Source: a bacterium (GTDB lineage: Bacteria; Actinomycetota; Acidimicrobiia; Spongiisociales; Spongiisociaceae). From it: a DNA stretch of 64,000 nt. A program made the position numbers and the translations under genes. The first letter of the stretch is position 1, and every line of letters starts with the position of its first letter. Positions 8,828 to 17,881 of this stretch are shown piece by piece. The stretch covers positions 1 through 64,000 of the forward strand of contig JAPOQZ010000074.1 in NCBI GenBank assembly GCA_026710435.1, in the 5' to 3' direction. The notes beneath the pieces are model-generated. The model saw only the letters and a program-made list of their open reading frames with translations, did not search any database and was not told the DNA's origin.

Positions 8828-9333
8828 CTGGTGGTTGCTCCTGCATTCGACGGAAAGGACTCTTATCGGAGAGGCACCAAGCGCTTGGACGAGCTTACTC
8901 AATTCATCCCAGATCGACGGGGATTGGCACGGATGCGTCATGGGAAGAGGGCCGGCTAGCCGATCCACCCCGGATGCGGGAGTACCGGCACAGGGAGTAG
9001 GCGGGGCACCGGCCGCGAGCCGGGTGACGGTACCGGCCCCCCTCCCGATGGGCTTCCCGATCCGGGCTAAGAACGAGGGTACGAGCGGCGCGGATTACCA
9101 CTCCCCCAGCCCGGCTTGCGCCACCGGGCCGCCACGGATCCCCCTCCTAGGAGGGGCCTGAAGAACGGGGGTAGAGGTTGACCCGCGTTCGCTGACCTGG
9201 GAGTCTCTTACCGACCGTCGGGCCAACATGGGGTTTCTCAGCACCTTCCTAAACTCCCCGGTGTCTTCACCCCACTGTGAAGGTGGTGTTGAATCCATCC
9301 GGACGCGAAAGGTCCAAGAGCTTGGGTAGGGAC
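8828..9333. other. Intergenic region with one repeat element
   Basis: No gene is supported between the LRR gene and betC, which are divergent. The longer ORF start for the LRR protein runs into this region but has no ribosome-binding site. The main structure is the family B element at 9147-9252, preceded by the 16-bp perfect palindrome CCCCTCCTAGGAGGGG at 9141-9156. Promoters for both flanking genes should lie here but are not obvious by eye. Confidence 0.5.
9147..9252. repeat. Family B small inverted-repeat element, copy 1
   Basis: This segment aligns over its right 65 bp with 21664-21728 (shared GCGTTCGCTGA, CGGGAGT-like and GGGTTTCT-AGCACC blocks). It begins CTAGGAGGGGCCTGAAGAA and its right end reads, on the other strand, TTAGGAAGGTGCTGAGAAA, giving imperfect terminal inverted repeats. 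The ends match those of family A. Size (about 106 bp), lack of an ORF and CTAG at the edge fit a MITE-like non-autonomous element. Confidence 0.6.
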
Positions 9334-10851
9334 ATGTCACAGCCCAACATCCTGTTCGTCATGGCTGATCAGTTGGCGCCGCACTTCACCGGCGCATACG
9401 AGCACCCGTTGGTCCGGACACCGGCGATGGACGCCCTCGTGGAGCGCGGAACCCGGTTCGATACCGCCTACTGCCCATCGCCGTTGTGCGCCCCTTCACG
9501 ATTCTCGATGCTGACCGGCCGGCCTGTATCGGCCGTCGGGGCATGGGACAACGCCGCGGAGCTGCCGGCGTCGGTTCCCACCCTCGCCCACTACCTGCGC
9601 CTGGCAGGATACCGGACCACCCTGTCGGGAAAAATGCACTTCGTGGGACCCGACCAGCTCCACGGGTTCGACGAGCGGCTCACCACCGACATCTACCCGG
9701 CCGACTTCGCGTGGACGCCCGACTGGAACGCACCCGGGAACCGGATCGACAAGGGGTACCACAACATGGACAGCCTGTCCGAGGCGGGCCAGGCCCTGGC
9801 CACCTACCAGATCGACTACGACGAGGAGGTCGGCTTCGCCGCCGTCCGCCACCTCTACGACCTCGCTCGTGACTCAGACAACCGACCCTTCTTCCTGGTG
9901 GCGTCGTTCATCCACCCCCACGACCCCTACGTAGCCCGGCCCGAATGGTGGAACCTCTACGACCACGACGACATAGACCTACCGGACGTATCGCCCATAG
10001 ACTCACTCGATCCCCACACGCAGCGGATCCGCGGCGGCATCGAGGCGGACACGGTGGGTTACACCGAAGCCCAGTGCCGGAACGCCCGCCACGCCTACTA
10101 CGCCAACACCAGCTACTTCGACTCGTGGCTGGGCACCCTCGTCGACACGCTTGACGAGACCGGCCGACTCGACAACACGGTGGTCATCGTCACCAGCGAC
10201 CACGGGGACATGCTGGGAGACCGCGGCGCCTGGTTCAAGATGTCCTTCTTCGAACGGTCCGCCCGGGTTCCCCTCATCATGGCCGGACCGGGTGTGGCGA
10301 ACGGGACTGTTCCCAACGCCTGCTCGCTGCTGGATCCCCTCCCCACCCTGCTCGACATGGCCACCGACGGCAAGCCCTGGCCGGAACCGGCCGCTCCACC
10401 CGCCGGCCGCAGCCTGTGGGAGAGCGCAACCGGCGGTATGGATCCCATCGACGAGACCACGGCCGAGTACATGGCCGAAATGGCGGCCGATCCCATGTTC
10501 ATGATCCGGCGCGGACGCCACAAGTACATCCACTGCGACACCGACCCCCCACTCCTCTATGACGTGGAGGCCGACCCCCTCGAACGAGACAACCTCGCCA
10601 AGGACCCCGGCCACGCCGAACTCGCCTCAGGCTTCGCCGCAGAAGTCGCCCGACGATGGGACAGCTCGGCCATCCGCGACCAGGTTCTCGCCTCGCAGCG
10701 AGCCCGCCGGGTCGTGCAGGCAGCCTTGGAAACCGGGGACCTCCACTCCTGGGACTACACACCGCCACGCGACGCCGCCAACCAATACATCCGCAACCAC
10801 ATGGACTGGGCCGAGGCCGGCCCCCGCACCCGGTCCCCGCCGCTCGATTGA
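9334..10851 (+). CDS. betC: Choline-sulfatase
   Basis: The enzyme hydrolyses choline-O-sulfate to choline and sulfate. The 505-residue product starts with the sulfatase fold (QPNILFVMADQLAPHFTGAY) and has the active-site motif CAPSRFSMLTGR, whose Cys is converted to formylglycine. The metal-site segment VIVTSDHGDMLGDRG is present. The C-terminal region (LASQRARRVVQAALETG, then WDYTPPRDAANQYIRNHMD) matches the extension specific to choline-sulfatases rather than other sulfatases. ATG 9334 is used; the 19 extra residues of the longer ORF precede the fold and lack a good ribosome-binding site. No betaine-synthesis or transport gene is adjacent. Confidence 0.92.
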   Translation: MSQPNILFVMADQLAPHFTGAYEHPLVRTPAMDALVERGTRFDTAYCPSPLCAPSRFSMLTGRPVSAVGAWDNAAELPASVPTLAHYLRLAGYRTTLSGKMHFVGPDQLHGFDERLTTDIYPADFAWTPDWNAPGNRIDKGYHNMDSLSEAGQALATYQIDYDEEVGFAAVRHLYDLARDSDNRPFFLVASFIHPHDPYVARPEWWNLYDHDDIDLPDVSPIDSLDPHTQRIRGGIEADTVGYTEAQCRNARHAYYANTSYFDSWLGTLVDTLDETGRLDNTVVIVTSDHGDMLGDRGAWFKMSFFERSARVPLIMAGPGVANGTVPNACSLLDPLPTLLDMATDGKPWPEPAAPPAGRSLWESATGGMDPIDETTAEYMAEMAADPMFMIRRGRHKYIHCDTDPPLLYDVEADPLERDNLAKDPGHAELASGFAAEVARRWDSSAIRDQVLASQRARRVVQAALETGDLHSWDYTPPRDAANQYIRNHMDWAEAGPRTRSPPLD

Positions 10852-10969
10852 CAGCCGTCCCGCGGCCCGGACGCGGGCGGCGCGGCGGGAAACTACGCGG
10901 CGGGAGGGGACCCGGACACCGGACCACGATCCACGCACTTCTCCGTTGGCACTGGTTCCGGGAAACCGG

Positions 10970-11374
10970 TCAACCAGCGATCACGCCCTCTGCCCACTCC
11001 AGGATGCGTTCGGAGAAGCGGCGGCATTCCTCGACCTCGGCCTCGGGCACCGGGCGGGCACTGACGTAAGGCGCCGGGTAATTGCGAGAGAAGTCCTTGA
11101 CGAACTCGTCCGGGTAGCCTTCGACCGCATCCTTGGCGCTGGGTACGGGGCACTCCTCCACCGGTTCCGACACGTTGCGCGTTCGCGGGAAGAGAGATCC
11201 TGCCGTGATGTAAACGGACTTCAGAGCCAGCTCCGCTGCCGAAGCGAAGTCCCTCACGGCCTCCTTGGTGTCCCCCGTCTCTTCCAGAACCCTCCCGCCC
11301 GTGGCGTACCTCCAGGCAGCGCGGTTCAACCATTCCTCCGCGATCTGGGGGTTGCTGTTCGGAAGGCTGCTCAT
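10970..11374 (-). CDS. HEPN-domain protein of an MNT/HEPN pair
   Basis: This 134-residue helical protein begins PQIAEEWLNRAAWRYATGGR and continues AVRDFASAAELALKSVYI, the usual layout of HEPN-domain partners of minimal nucleotidyltransferases. In characterised pairs the HEPN protein is an RNase toxin neutralised by AMPylation. A classical R-x4-6-H catalytic motif is not obvious in this copy. Its ATG overlaps the stop codon of the upstream nucleotidyltransferase by ATGA, so the two are translationally coupled. Role inferred from family and gene pairing. Confidence 0.72.
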   Translation of the reverse strand: MSSLPNSNPQIAEEWLNRAAWRYATGGRVLEETGDTKEAVRDFASAAELALKSVYITAGSLFPRTRNVSEPVEECPVPSAKDAVEGYPDEFVKDFSRNYPAPYVSARPVPEAEVEECRRFSERILEWAEGVIAG

Positions 11375-11858
11375 TCAAGGCCAACCGAATGCTTGTCGAA
11401 CACGAGGCGACCCTCCTCCTGGGCCCACATGCAGGGACTGACCACTACATGTCGCATGCGGGTCAGGTCCTCCACATCGGTCACGAAGGCATTCACGGGG
11501 TACGGGCAGAAGAACCGTGCAACGTATCGGATCTCCCGTTCCCACCGGTCCCAGATGTCCACCGGCATACCGTCGAAGCCACGAGGATGTCGATGTCAGA
11601 GCGGAGGGTGTCCTCTCCCCGCACGGTCGACCCGAACAGGTAGACCTTGTCGGGATCGAACCTCAACACCAGGTCGATCGCATTGGCAACCCGGTCTCGG
11701 GGAAGTCCCGGATACGGCAGCGGCGCCTCCCCTTTGCGAATCGCCCTGCGCTGGCGCTCCAGGATGTCGACACCCGGATGATCGACCCGAGGGAGACTCC
11801 AAGCTGTGTTGACCTTGCGGGATCCGGCCGGCGCGGGGGAACGCGAAGCGGTGCCCAT
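11371..11858 (-). pseudogene. MNT-type nucleotidyltransferase, frameshifted
   Basis: From ATG 11858 the protein reads to the nucleotidyltransferase motif VYLFGSTVRGEDTLRSDIDI (the GS...DxD active site). Then it leaves frame at about 11566-11580. The other frame continues FDGMPVDIWDRWEREIRYVA and ends HVVVSPCMWAQEEGRLVFD, a normal C-terminus, with a stop that overlaps the HEPN start. A single one-base shift restores the whole protein of about 162 residues. This enzyme class AMPylates the HEPN toxin. If the indel is real, the antitoxin would be inactive beside an intact toxin, so a sequence error is a serious alternative. Confidence 0.7.
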
Positions 11859-12042
11859 CACGGCGAATCCTCCCAAAGCCCAACGGGTCTGGTCTTCCCA
11901 GGCCCATCCATCCGTCTTGATTCTGAGGTTAGTTGCGGTTCGAACGCGGCAGCGATCCCCACAGGCAGCTGACGGGCCGGCCCAGACAGTCTGGTGGCCG
12001 ACGACCGGGGGGCGGTCGGGTGGCAATTACACTGGGCGGACC

Positions 12043-13347
12043 ATGTCACGAACTCCAACGGCAATCCAGCAAGGACAGGCGGCTCGCGCCGCCCAGAGAA
12101 GACTGGCAGCGGCGGGTTCCGGAACCCGGACCGAGGTGCTGAGGCATCTCGAGCGCCTGCTCGGAGAGCGGGAGGCGGAGCTCCTGGCCGTCAACAAACT
12201 CGACCTCGACGCACCCGGGGCGGGCGAGCTCCCCGGGCCTATCCTCAAGCGGCTGGCACTGTCGCCCTCCAAGATGCAGACCTTGCGGGAGGGGGTCAGG
12301 GTACTGATCGACAATCCCGACTCGGTAGGGAAACCGCTTGTCCGGCGAGAACTCGACGACGGGCTTGTGCTGGAACAAGTCCGGGTGCCGATCGGCGTGC
12401 TGCTCATCGTGTTCGAGAGCCGCCCCGACGCGGTCATCCAGATCGGCTCGCTGGCGCTGCGGACCGGCAACGCGGTGCTCATGAAGGGGGGATCGGAGGC
12501 TCTGCACTCCAACCGGGCACTCACCGACCTGCTGCGGGAGGCAGTGGCCGAGGCGGGCGCCGACCCCGACGTGGTCCAGAACATCGAAGGTCGCGAGGCG
12601 GTGGGCGACCTGCTGGCGATGGACGAGTACATCGACCTTGTCATCCCTAGAGGCTCGGCCGACCTGGTCCGCTCGATCAAGGCCGCTTCGCGTATCCCGG
12701 TGCTCGGTCATGCGGACGGTGTCTGCCACGTGTACGTGGACTCCGCGGCCGATCCCGAAATGGCGGTACGGGTCACCGTCGATGCCAAGACGAACTACGT
12801 GGCGGTATGCAACGCCGCCGAGACACTCCTGCTGCACCGCGACTTCCCGGCCGGGCCGGCGGTGGTCCGTTCGCTGCTAGAGGCCGGGGTCGAGGTGCGC
12901 GGTGACGACGACGTGCAAGCCATGGCGGCCGGCGTGGTCCCCGCCCAGGAGTCGGACTTCGGGTACGAGTTCGGGGATCTGATCATCTCCGCCCGGGTGG
13001 TGGCCGGGGTCGACGAGGCCATCGACCACATCCATACGTTCGGGTCGGCCCACACGGACACGATCGTGACCGAACATGCCGAGACGGCCCGGCTGTTCCT
13101 CGACACGGTGGACGCCTCATCGGTGTTCTGGAACGCCAGCACCCGCTTCGCCGACGGGTTCCGCTTCGGGCTGGGCGCCGAGGTGGGTATCGCCACCGGA
13201 CGCGTGCATGCGAGAGGACCGATGGGCGCGGAGGGTCTGTTCACCACCAAATGGCTGCTCAGCGGCAACGGGCACGTGGTGGGCGACTACGGGCCGGGCA
13301 AGAGGTCATACACCCACCGGGACCTACCGCCGGCCCACGGCGTCTAG
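12043..13347 (+). CDS. proA: Gamma-glutamyl phosphate reductase
   Basis: ProA reduces gamma-glutamyl phosphate with NADPH to glutamate semialdehyde in proline synthesis. The 434-residue product has the full aldehyde-dehydrogenase-like fold: the VPIGVLLIVFESRPD nucleotide-binding block, GNAVLMKGGSEALHSN, the active-site Cys region TNYVAVCNAAETLLLH, and the family-specific end FNAS-like WNASTRFADGFRFGLGAEVG with GPMGAEGLFTTKW. ATG 12043 follows a possible -10 box (TACACT, 12028-12033) by nine bases and has no ribosome-binding site, so the transcript may be leaderless. No proB is adjacent. The stop codon is the first three bases of the family C repeat. Confidence 0.96.
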   Translation: MSRTPTAIQQGQAARAAQRRLAAAGSGTRTEVLRHLERLLGEREAELLAVNKLDLDAPGAGELPGPILKRLALSPSKMQTLREGVRVLIDNPDSVGKPLVRRELDDGLVLEQVRVPIGVLLIVFESRPDAVIQIGSLALRTGNAVLMKGGSEALHSNRALTDLLREAVAEAGADPDVVQNIEGREAVGDLLAMDEYIDLVIPRGSADLVRSIKAASRIPVLGHADGVCHVYVDSAADPEMAVRVTVDAKTNYVAVCNAAETLLLHRDFPAGPAVVRSLLEAGVEVRGDDDVQAMAAGVVPAQESDFGYEFGDLIISARVVAGVDEAIDHIHTFGSAHTDTIVTEHAETARLFLDTVDASSVFWNASTRFADGFRFGLGAEVGIATGRVHARGPMGAEGLFTTKWLLSGNGHVVGDYGPGKRSYTHRDLPPAHGV

Positions 13348-13537
13348 CCCCGATTTTTCATGCGGGGGTTTGCACTAGGCGAGCAGAGTGCGGGATATAG
13401 GCTTCTGACCAGGGACTACGGCCATTTCCACTACCCTGTCTCGGCCCGGCGGGACCTTCACCCGTCGGGTGAAGCCAGGCCCAGTCACGATCATGTGGTT
13501 GATGTGGCCTGTTGCCGTGGGTGTGTCTGGAAACATG
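13345..13537. repeat. Family C intergenic repeat, copy 1
   Basis: About 190 bp starting TAGCCCCGAT, whose TAG is the proA stop codon, aligns with 39851-40040 at roughly 70 percent identity by eye (shared starts, the ...GGCTTCTGACC... block, the GTGAAGC block and the TGTCTGGAAACA end). The middle holds a perfect hairpin, CTTCACCCGTCGGGTGAAG. Neither strand has an ORF conserved between copies. Nothing else is seen between proA and the next gene. Confidence 0.65.
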
Positions 13538-13582
13538 AAGAATCAAGGTTAGAGGCAACCGAGGGTTGCTGCACGCTCGCCG

Positions 13583-14470
13583 TCACTCGATGCCGAACAT
13601 CACTTCCCGGAGGTTCACCGTTGTTGTGTGATAGCGCTCCGGATCGAGGCGAGCAGAGCCGATCCGCAGGCCGGTCATCCCCTCTCTGGAAGTGGTGGTG
13701 ACGCGCAGCGCCGAGTCTTCGAACTCCAAGACCCCGAGTCCTAGACAGCGCCCGGTCTGATCGTGGACACCCACAATCAGACGGTCGAGCCGCGAGAGAT
13801 CGAAACCGGCGGGCAGGCTAGGCGCGAACACGGTCGGCCTCACCCTCCATCGCTGCAACGGCTCCTCCAGAGCCATGAGGAACTTGGCGGCACGGAGTTC
13901 CATGCGTTCGCCGGGACTCATCGGAGCCACGCCGCGCGGTGCCGGGACCGTGATCACGTTGGCGGAGAGGAATCGGCGCAGCAGGCCCACCATGGGCTCC
14001 ATCTCGGCGCCCCTCTGCAAGGCCACGACGACGTCCGGGTCGACCAACTCCACCTTGTGGTACTTGAGTGTCTGGCCGATCACACCGGAGATCGAACCGC
14101 TTGTATCGACGACGACCAGGTCAGCATCGGACCGGGCGGAGCTAACGAGCGAGGCGACGCCCGCCACATGCTGGAGCCTGAATCGGTCAGGGGCGATCGC
14201 GCCTACGAAGCGGAGGTCGTCGGCGACTGCGAAGGTGTCCAGGTCCTCGCTGGAGTGGAGCCACTTCAGGCCCACGCACGTAGGCGGCCCCACGCTCGTG
14301 ATGGCCAGATCGCTATCGATGTAGGCGACTGTCCGGCCGAGCCCGAGGGCGGCGCCGGTGAGCATGCGGGAGAAGGAGGTCTTACCGGTGTCGGGTCCAC
14401 CGATCATCATCACCACACCCCCGTCCTCAGCGAGTCGCTCGGCGAGATCGACATGAAGCGGATCGACCAT
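13583..14470 (-). CDS. Clp1/Grc3-type P-loop polynucleotide kinase-like protein
   Basis: This 295-residue protein opens with a Walker A motif (MMIGGPDTGKTSFSRML), followed by AYIDSDLAITSVGPPTCVGL. That is the pattern of the Clp1/Nol9/Grc3 family, where the first Asp after the P-loop and the xGPP motif define RNA 5-prime-hydroxyl kinases. DADLVVVDTSGSISGVIGQ resembles Walker B and the family TSG motif. The C-terminal 100 residues are a beta-rich domain. The bacterial members are poorly characterised, so the function is inferred. It is divergent from ptsH, with 90 bp between them. Confidence 0.7.
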   Translation of the reverse strand: MVDPLHVDLAERLAEDGGVVMMIGGPDTGKTSFSRMLTGAALGLGRTVAYIDSDLAITSVGPPTCVGLKWLHSSEDLDTFAVADDLRFVGAIAPDRFRLQHVAGVASLVSSARSDADLVVVDTSGSISGVIGQTLKYHKVELVDPDVVVALQRGAEMEPMVGLLRRFLSANVITVPAPRGVAPMSPGERMELRAAKFLMALEEPLQRWRVRPTVFAPSLPAGFDLSRLDRLIVGVHDQTGRCLGLGVLEFEDSALRVTTTSREGMTGLRIGSARLDPERYHTTTVNLREVMFGIE

Positions 14471-14522
14471 GGCTCAATGGTAAACAGGGCTCAGCCGGTA
14501 GCCGGCCGTTAGTTGTCGGCGG

Positions 14523-14553
14523 TTGCTTTGCCGGGCGTACGTGCCTGTAGGCT
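14523..14553 (+). promoter_or_regulatory. Probable ptsH promoter, leaderless
   Basis: TTGCTT (14523-14528) and TAGGCT (14548-14553) are separated by 19 bp. The -10 box ends seven bases before the ATG of ptsH, and no ribosome-binding site is present, so transcription would begin at or next to the start codon. The same TAGGCT box occurs before nuoA, the mannitol operon and the SAM adenosyltransferase gene. Confidence 0.45.
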
Positions 14554-14560
14554 GTGGACC

Positions 14561-14815
14561 ATGCAAGCAGATATAACCATCACCAATCCGGCCGGTCTCC
14601 ACGCGCGACCAGCCGCCGAATTCGTAAAGCGCGCCAAGGCTTCGCCGTCGGCAGTCACTGTCACCGCCAACGGCAAGACCGTCAACGCGAAGAGCATGCT
14701 TGGGATCCTCAAGCTAGGCGCTACCCGAGGAACCACCATTTCGGTTGACGTGGACGGGGATGACGCTTCCGAACTCATCGCCGACTTCACCGCGCTACTC
14801 TCGGTGGAGGGCTGA
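14561..14815 (+). CDS. ptsH: Phosphocarrier protein HPr
   Basis: HPr carries phosphate from enzyme I to sugar-specific IIA proteins. The 84-residue product has the phosphorylated His motif NPAGLHARPAAEFVK and the regulatory region NAKSMLGILKLGATRGT, which contains the Ser seen at the HPr-kinase site of other HPr proteins. Length is normal for the family. ATG 14561 is chosen over the longer ORF because it gives the family N-terminus (MQADITITNPAG). It faces ptsI, and the mannitol PTS genes lie a few kb away. Confidence 0.95.
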   Translation: MQADITITNPAGLHARPAAEFVKRAKASPSAVTVTANGKTVNAKSMLGILKLGATRGTTISVDVDGDDASELIADFTALLSVEG

Positions 14816-14969
14816 ACCACCGTCCTGGCCGGGCGTCTCGCGTCGATGGCATCCGGTCTCGGACCGGGCCGGTTACCTGACCCAGGGGAGTGCGGAGTCA
14901 GAAGGCTCGGTGCGCGGCCCAGGGGAGTCCCGACCGGTTCCGAACGGTAGGTGGACCCGGCGCGGGTCG

Positions 14970-16664
14970 TCAGACGGTATTCAAGAGCATCCGCACCTCG
15001 GAGCTGTCGGCGGCACCGAGGCATCGGTTGGCCAGTGTCCGGCAGGCCTCCCGGTCGAGCTCGCGGACCCTCTCCTTGATAGTGGGAACAGATGGGATGG
15101 CTACCGACAGCTCCGTGACGCCGAGGCCTATCAGCACGGGAACCGCCAGCGGATCACCGGCCATGGCTCCGCAGACCCCCACCCAGCATCCGGAGGACCC
15201 GGCCGCGGAGGCTGTCTCTGCTATGAGCCGGAGGACGGCAGGGTCGAAGGCGTCGGCACGGCCGGCAACCTCCCGGTTGGTGCGGTCTACCGCCAGTGTG
15301 TACTGGGTCAGGTCGTTGGTCCCGATCGAGAAGAAGTCCACGTGGCGGGCCAGTCGAGCGGCGACCAGGGCCGCCGAAGGAACCTCGATCATGATCCCCA
15401 CCTGGTATCCGGTGGCGTATTCGAGGCCGTCCCCGGCTAGCGAGCGCTCAGCCTCCTCGAGGGCGGTCCGGAAGTCCATGAGGTCGGCCAGCCCTGCCAC
15501 CATCGGCGCCATGATCGCGAGTTGCCCTGCGGTGCCGGCTCTCAATAGGGCCCTGAGCTGGGTGCGCATCAACTCCGGACGGGCCAGGGTAAGGCGGATG
15601 CCCCGCAGACCCAGGAAGGGATTCAACTCCTCCCCGATCTCGATGCCGGGCACCTGCTTGTCACCGCCGACATCCAGGGTGCGGACGACGACCAGGTGAT
15701 CCCCGAACGCGGACAGGACCGACCGGTATGCCTCGTACTGCTCGTCCTCGGAGATGGGGCGGGTCCTGTCGAGGAAGAGGAACTCGGTCCGGAATAGGCC
15801 GACCCCCTCCGCACCGCGCTCCACGGCCCGCCGGGCGTCCTCGTCCGATCCGATATTGGCCGCCACTTCGATATGGATCCCGTCCAGGGTCACGGCCGGC
15901 TCGTGGGTCCGTTCGGCTGCCTTCTCTTCCGCTCTGTTCTGCCTCTCCTGCCGTTCCCGGAGCACGTCCAGCATCTCCTGGGTGGGATCCACGTAGACCT
16001 CACCGGTATCCCCGTCCATTGCCATCAAGGTTCCGGGCTGCAGTTCGGGCAGGTCCGTTCCGACCACTGCCGGGAGTCCCATTCCCCGGGCGAATACGGC
16101 AATGTGGGAGGTGGGGCTTCCCTCCATCGTGCACAGGCCGAGGGCCATCCCCGGGGGAAGGGTCGCGGTCTCCGACGGGAAGAAATCGGATGCCACCAGG
16201 ATGGAGGGCGCCGCAAGATCGTCCCATGTGTCCAGCGGCAAGCCGAGAACAGACCTCAGAAGCTGGTTTCCCACGTCGCGGACGTCGGCGGCGCGGGCGG
16301 CGAGGTACTCGTCGTCCAGAGACTCCAGAATGGCGGCGGACTCCTCGGTGACCTGGTGGATGGCCGCCTCACTACACAGTGACTCCGATTCGACCAACAT
16401 CCTGATCTCGTCGCTGAACTCGGGGTCGTCGAGGAGCAGGAGGTGGGCGCCGATGACCTCAGCCTCCTCCGATCCTTCGCCGTGGAGGTCTTGAAGGCCT
16501 TCGAGCCTCGCCCGGACCAGTTCCTCGCTGCGAGCAAGCTTCGCCATTTCGGCTCGGGGGTCGCTCACCCGGCGTGGCGAGACTTCGGGAAGGCCGGAGA
16601 CGTGCAGGTGGACAGGGCCGATGGCGATGCCCGGCGACGCTCCGATCCCGGAGAAGCCGATCAA
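14970..16664 (-). CDS. ptsI: PTS enzyme I (phosphoenolpyruvate-protein phosphotransferase)
   Basis: Enzyme I takes phosphate from PEP onto a His and passes it to HPr. The 564-residue protein has FSGIGASPGIAIGP at the N-terminus, the phosphohistidine motif GSPTSHIAVFARGMGLPAVV, the PEP-binding core VGLFRTEFLFLDR and the C-terminal block FFSIGTNDLTQYTLAVDR with GCWVGVCGAMAGDP. The start at 16664 is a TTG without a clear ribosome-binding site; no ATG fits better. It converges with ptsH across 154 bp. Together with the IIA, IIB and IIC genes it completes a mannitol PTS. Confidence 0.95.
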   Translation of the reverse strand: MIGFSGIGASPGIAIGPVHLHVSGLPEVSPRRVSDPRAEMAKLARSEELVRARLEGLQDLHGEGSEEAEVIGAHLLLLDDPEFSDEIRMLVESESLCSEAAIHQVTEESAAILESLDDEYLAARAADVRDVGNQLLRSVLGLPLDTWDDLAAPSILVASDFFPSETATLPPGMALGLCTMEGSPTSHIAVFARGMGLPAVVGTDLPELQPGTLMAMDGDTGEVYVDPTQEMLDVLRERQERQNRAEEKAAERTHEPAVTLDGIHIEVAANIGSDEDARRAVERGAEGVGLFRTEFLFLDRTRPISEDEQYEAYRSVLSAFGDHLVVVRTLDVGGDKQVPGIEIGEELNPFLGLRGIRLTLARPELMRTQLRALLRAGTAGQLAIMAPMVAGLADLMDFRTALEEAERSLAGDGLEYATGYQVGIMIEVPSAALVAARLARHVDFFSIGTNDLTQYTLAVDRTNREVAGRADAFDPAVLRLIAETASAAGSSGCWVGVCGAMAGDPLAVPVLIGLGVTELSVAIPSVPTIKERVRELDREACRTLANRCLGAADSSEVRMLLNTV

Positions 16665-16860
16665 GGCAGCACGCTCGGGAGGCTCACGGACGAGATGACT
16701 CGTTGTGTTGCGATCATGTGCTGTCTTTCTTGAGGCCGATCAGTACGGTAGCCGTCCCGAAGTGGACAGCAAAGAACTAGCGGCCGGTGCTCTCCGGGGC
16801 AGGCGGCAGCCCGGCAAATCCGTGATCAGGCTTTATGGGTTGCGATGAGGGTCGACCGGA

Positions 16861-17718
16861 TCACGAGGAAACCGATGGCATGCCCCGACCGTGCCCTCCT
16901 GACACCGCTCCCTCGCCGCGGAGGGTTTGCAGGAAGTCCTGATGGATCGCTCCGTTGCTCGCCACCACGAACGGCTCCGAGGGTCGGACGGGTCTTCCCA
17001 GAGGGTCGGTGACCGTGCCACCCGCTTCCATGACAAGGAGGGTTCCCGCTCCCATGTCCCACGGCGACAGGTCCTCCTCCCAGTAGCCGTCCATCCTTCC
17101 GCACGCCACCATGCACATGTCGAGCGCGGCCGAGCCGAGACGCCTGATGCCTTGAACCTCCTCGAGGGCCCGCCGGAAAGTCGTTTGGCAGGTACCGATC
17201 CGTTCTCCCCGGTTGTAGGGGAACCCGGTCACGACGAGCGCCTCGGCAAGGGAACCGGTGGAGCTCACTTCGATCGGCGAGCCGTTGACACGGGCTCCCC
17301 GTCCGGCCACCGCCACGTACTCGTCCCCGTTGGTTACGTCGACCACCACGCCTACCTCGGGTAGGTTGTCGATCCACAGGGCGACCGAGACGCTGATCCA
17401 GGGGAATCCGTGGATGAAGTTGGTGGTGCCGTCCAGCGGGTCAACGAGCCAGACCCGTCCCGCCGCGGGCAGGGCCCCACCCTGCTCCTCGGCCACCACC
17501 CGGTCCTCAGCCCGGTGAGCCGCGAGCACATGGCGTATCGATCTCTCCGATCGGAGGTCTGCCTCGGTGACCGGGTCGGCGTCGGCCTTGAAACGCACAC
17601 CCAGGTCCCCTTGCAGAGCTGACCTCACTTCGGCGGCGCCGGCGCGGGCCGACTCCAGAGCCACCATGGTGTCCGACCCATAGGCGGGTGAGAACCCGTC
17701 GACGCGGGGCTTCATCAT
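16861..17718 (-). CDS. Inositol monophosphatase family phosphatase
   Basis: The product of about 285 residues has both metal-binding signatures of the IMPase superfamily: RVWLVDPLDGTTNFIHGFPW and LSPWDMGAGTLLVMEAGG, with the upstream acidic VVAEEQGG. Members are Mg-dependent phosphatases for inositol-1-phosphate, histidinol phosphate or fructose-1,6-bisphosphate; the substrate is not readable here. ATG 17718 or 17715 is assumed; ATG 17667 is possible and no start has a strong ribosome-binding site. It follows a small hypothetical gene of the mannitol region on the same strand. Confidence 0.87.
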   Translation of the reverse strand: MMKPRVDGFSPAYGSDTMVALESARAGAAEVRSALQGDLGVRFKADADPVTEADLRSERSIRHVLAAHRAEDRVVAEEQGGALPAAGRVWLVDPLDGTTNFIHGFPWISVSVALWIDNLPEVGVVVDVTNGDEYVAVAGRGARVNGSPIEVSSTGSLAEALVVTGFPYNRGERIGTCQTTFRRALEEVQGIRRLGSAALDMCMVACGRMDGYWEEDLSPWDMGAGTLLVMEAGGTVTDPLGRPVRPSEPFVVASNGAIHQDFLQTLRGEGAVSGGHGRGMPSVSS

Positions 17719-17782
17719 ATCGGCGTCCGAGGCGGTGCCCCTGTCAAGGCCCGGGGAATCCGCGGAGCACGGGGGCAACTAG

Positions 17783-17811
17783 CCAGAAGGGTGGTGTGAA
17801 ACCCCTTCTGG
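17783..17811. terminator. Hairpin between two minus-strand genes
   Basis: CCAGAAGGG and CCCTTCTGG form a 9-bp stem with a loop of about 10 bases. It lies after the stop of the 99-residue protein (17882) and before the IMPase start, so it could end the mannitol transcript. There is no T-run, so intrinsic termination is only a guess. Confidence 0.35.
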
Positions 17812-17881
17812 GGCCGTCGACCGATGACACGATGCCTGGTCAGAGGAAGACGGGCCATTGTTACCCACCGTTTTGGACGTC

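Noticed and set aside
8828-8968. Longer N-terminus for the LRR protein
   Set aside because: The extra 47 residues have no ribosome-binding site and would bury the signal peptide; ATG 8827 has AGGAGC in the right place.
9277-9333. Upstream start of betC
   Set aside because: The extra 19 residues precede the sulfatase fold and the ATG at 9334 has a better ribosome-binding site.
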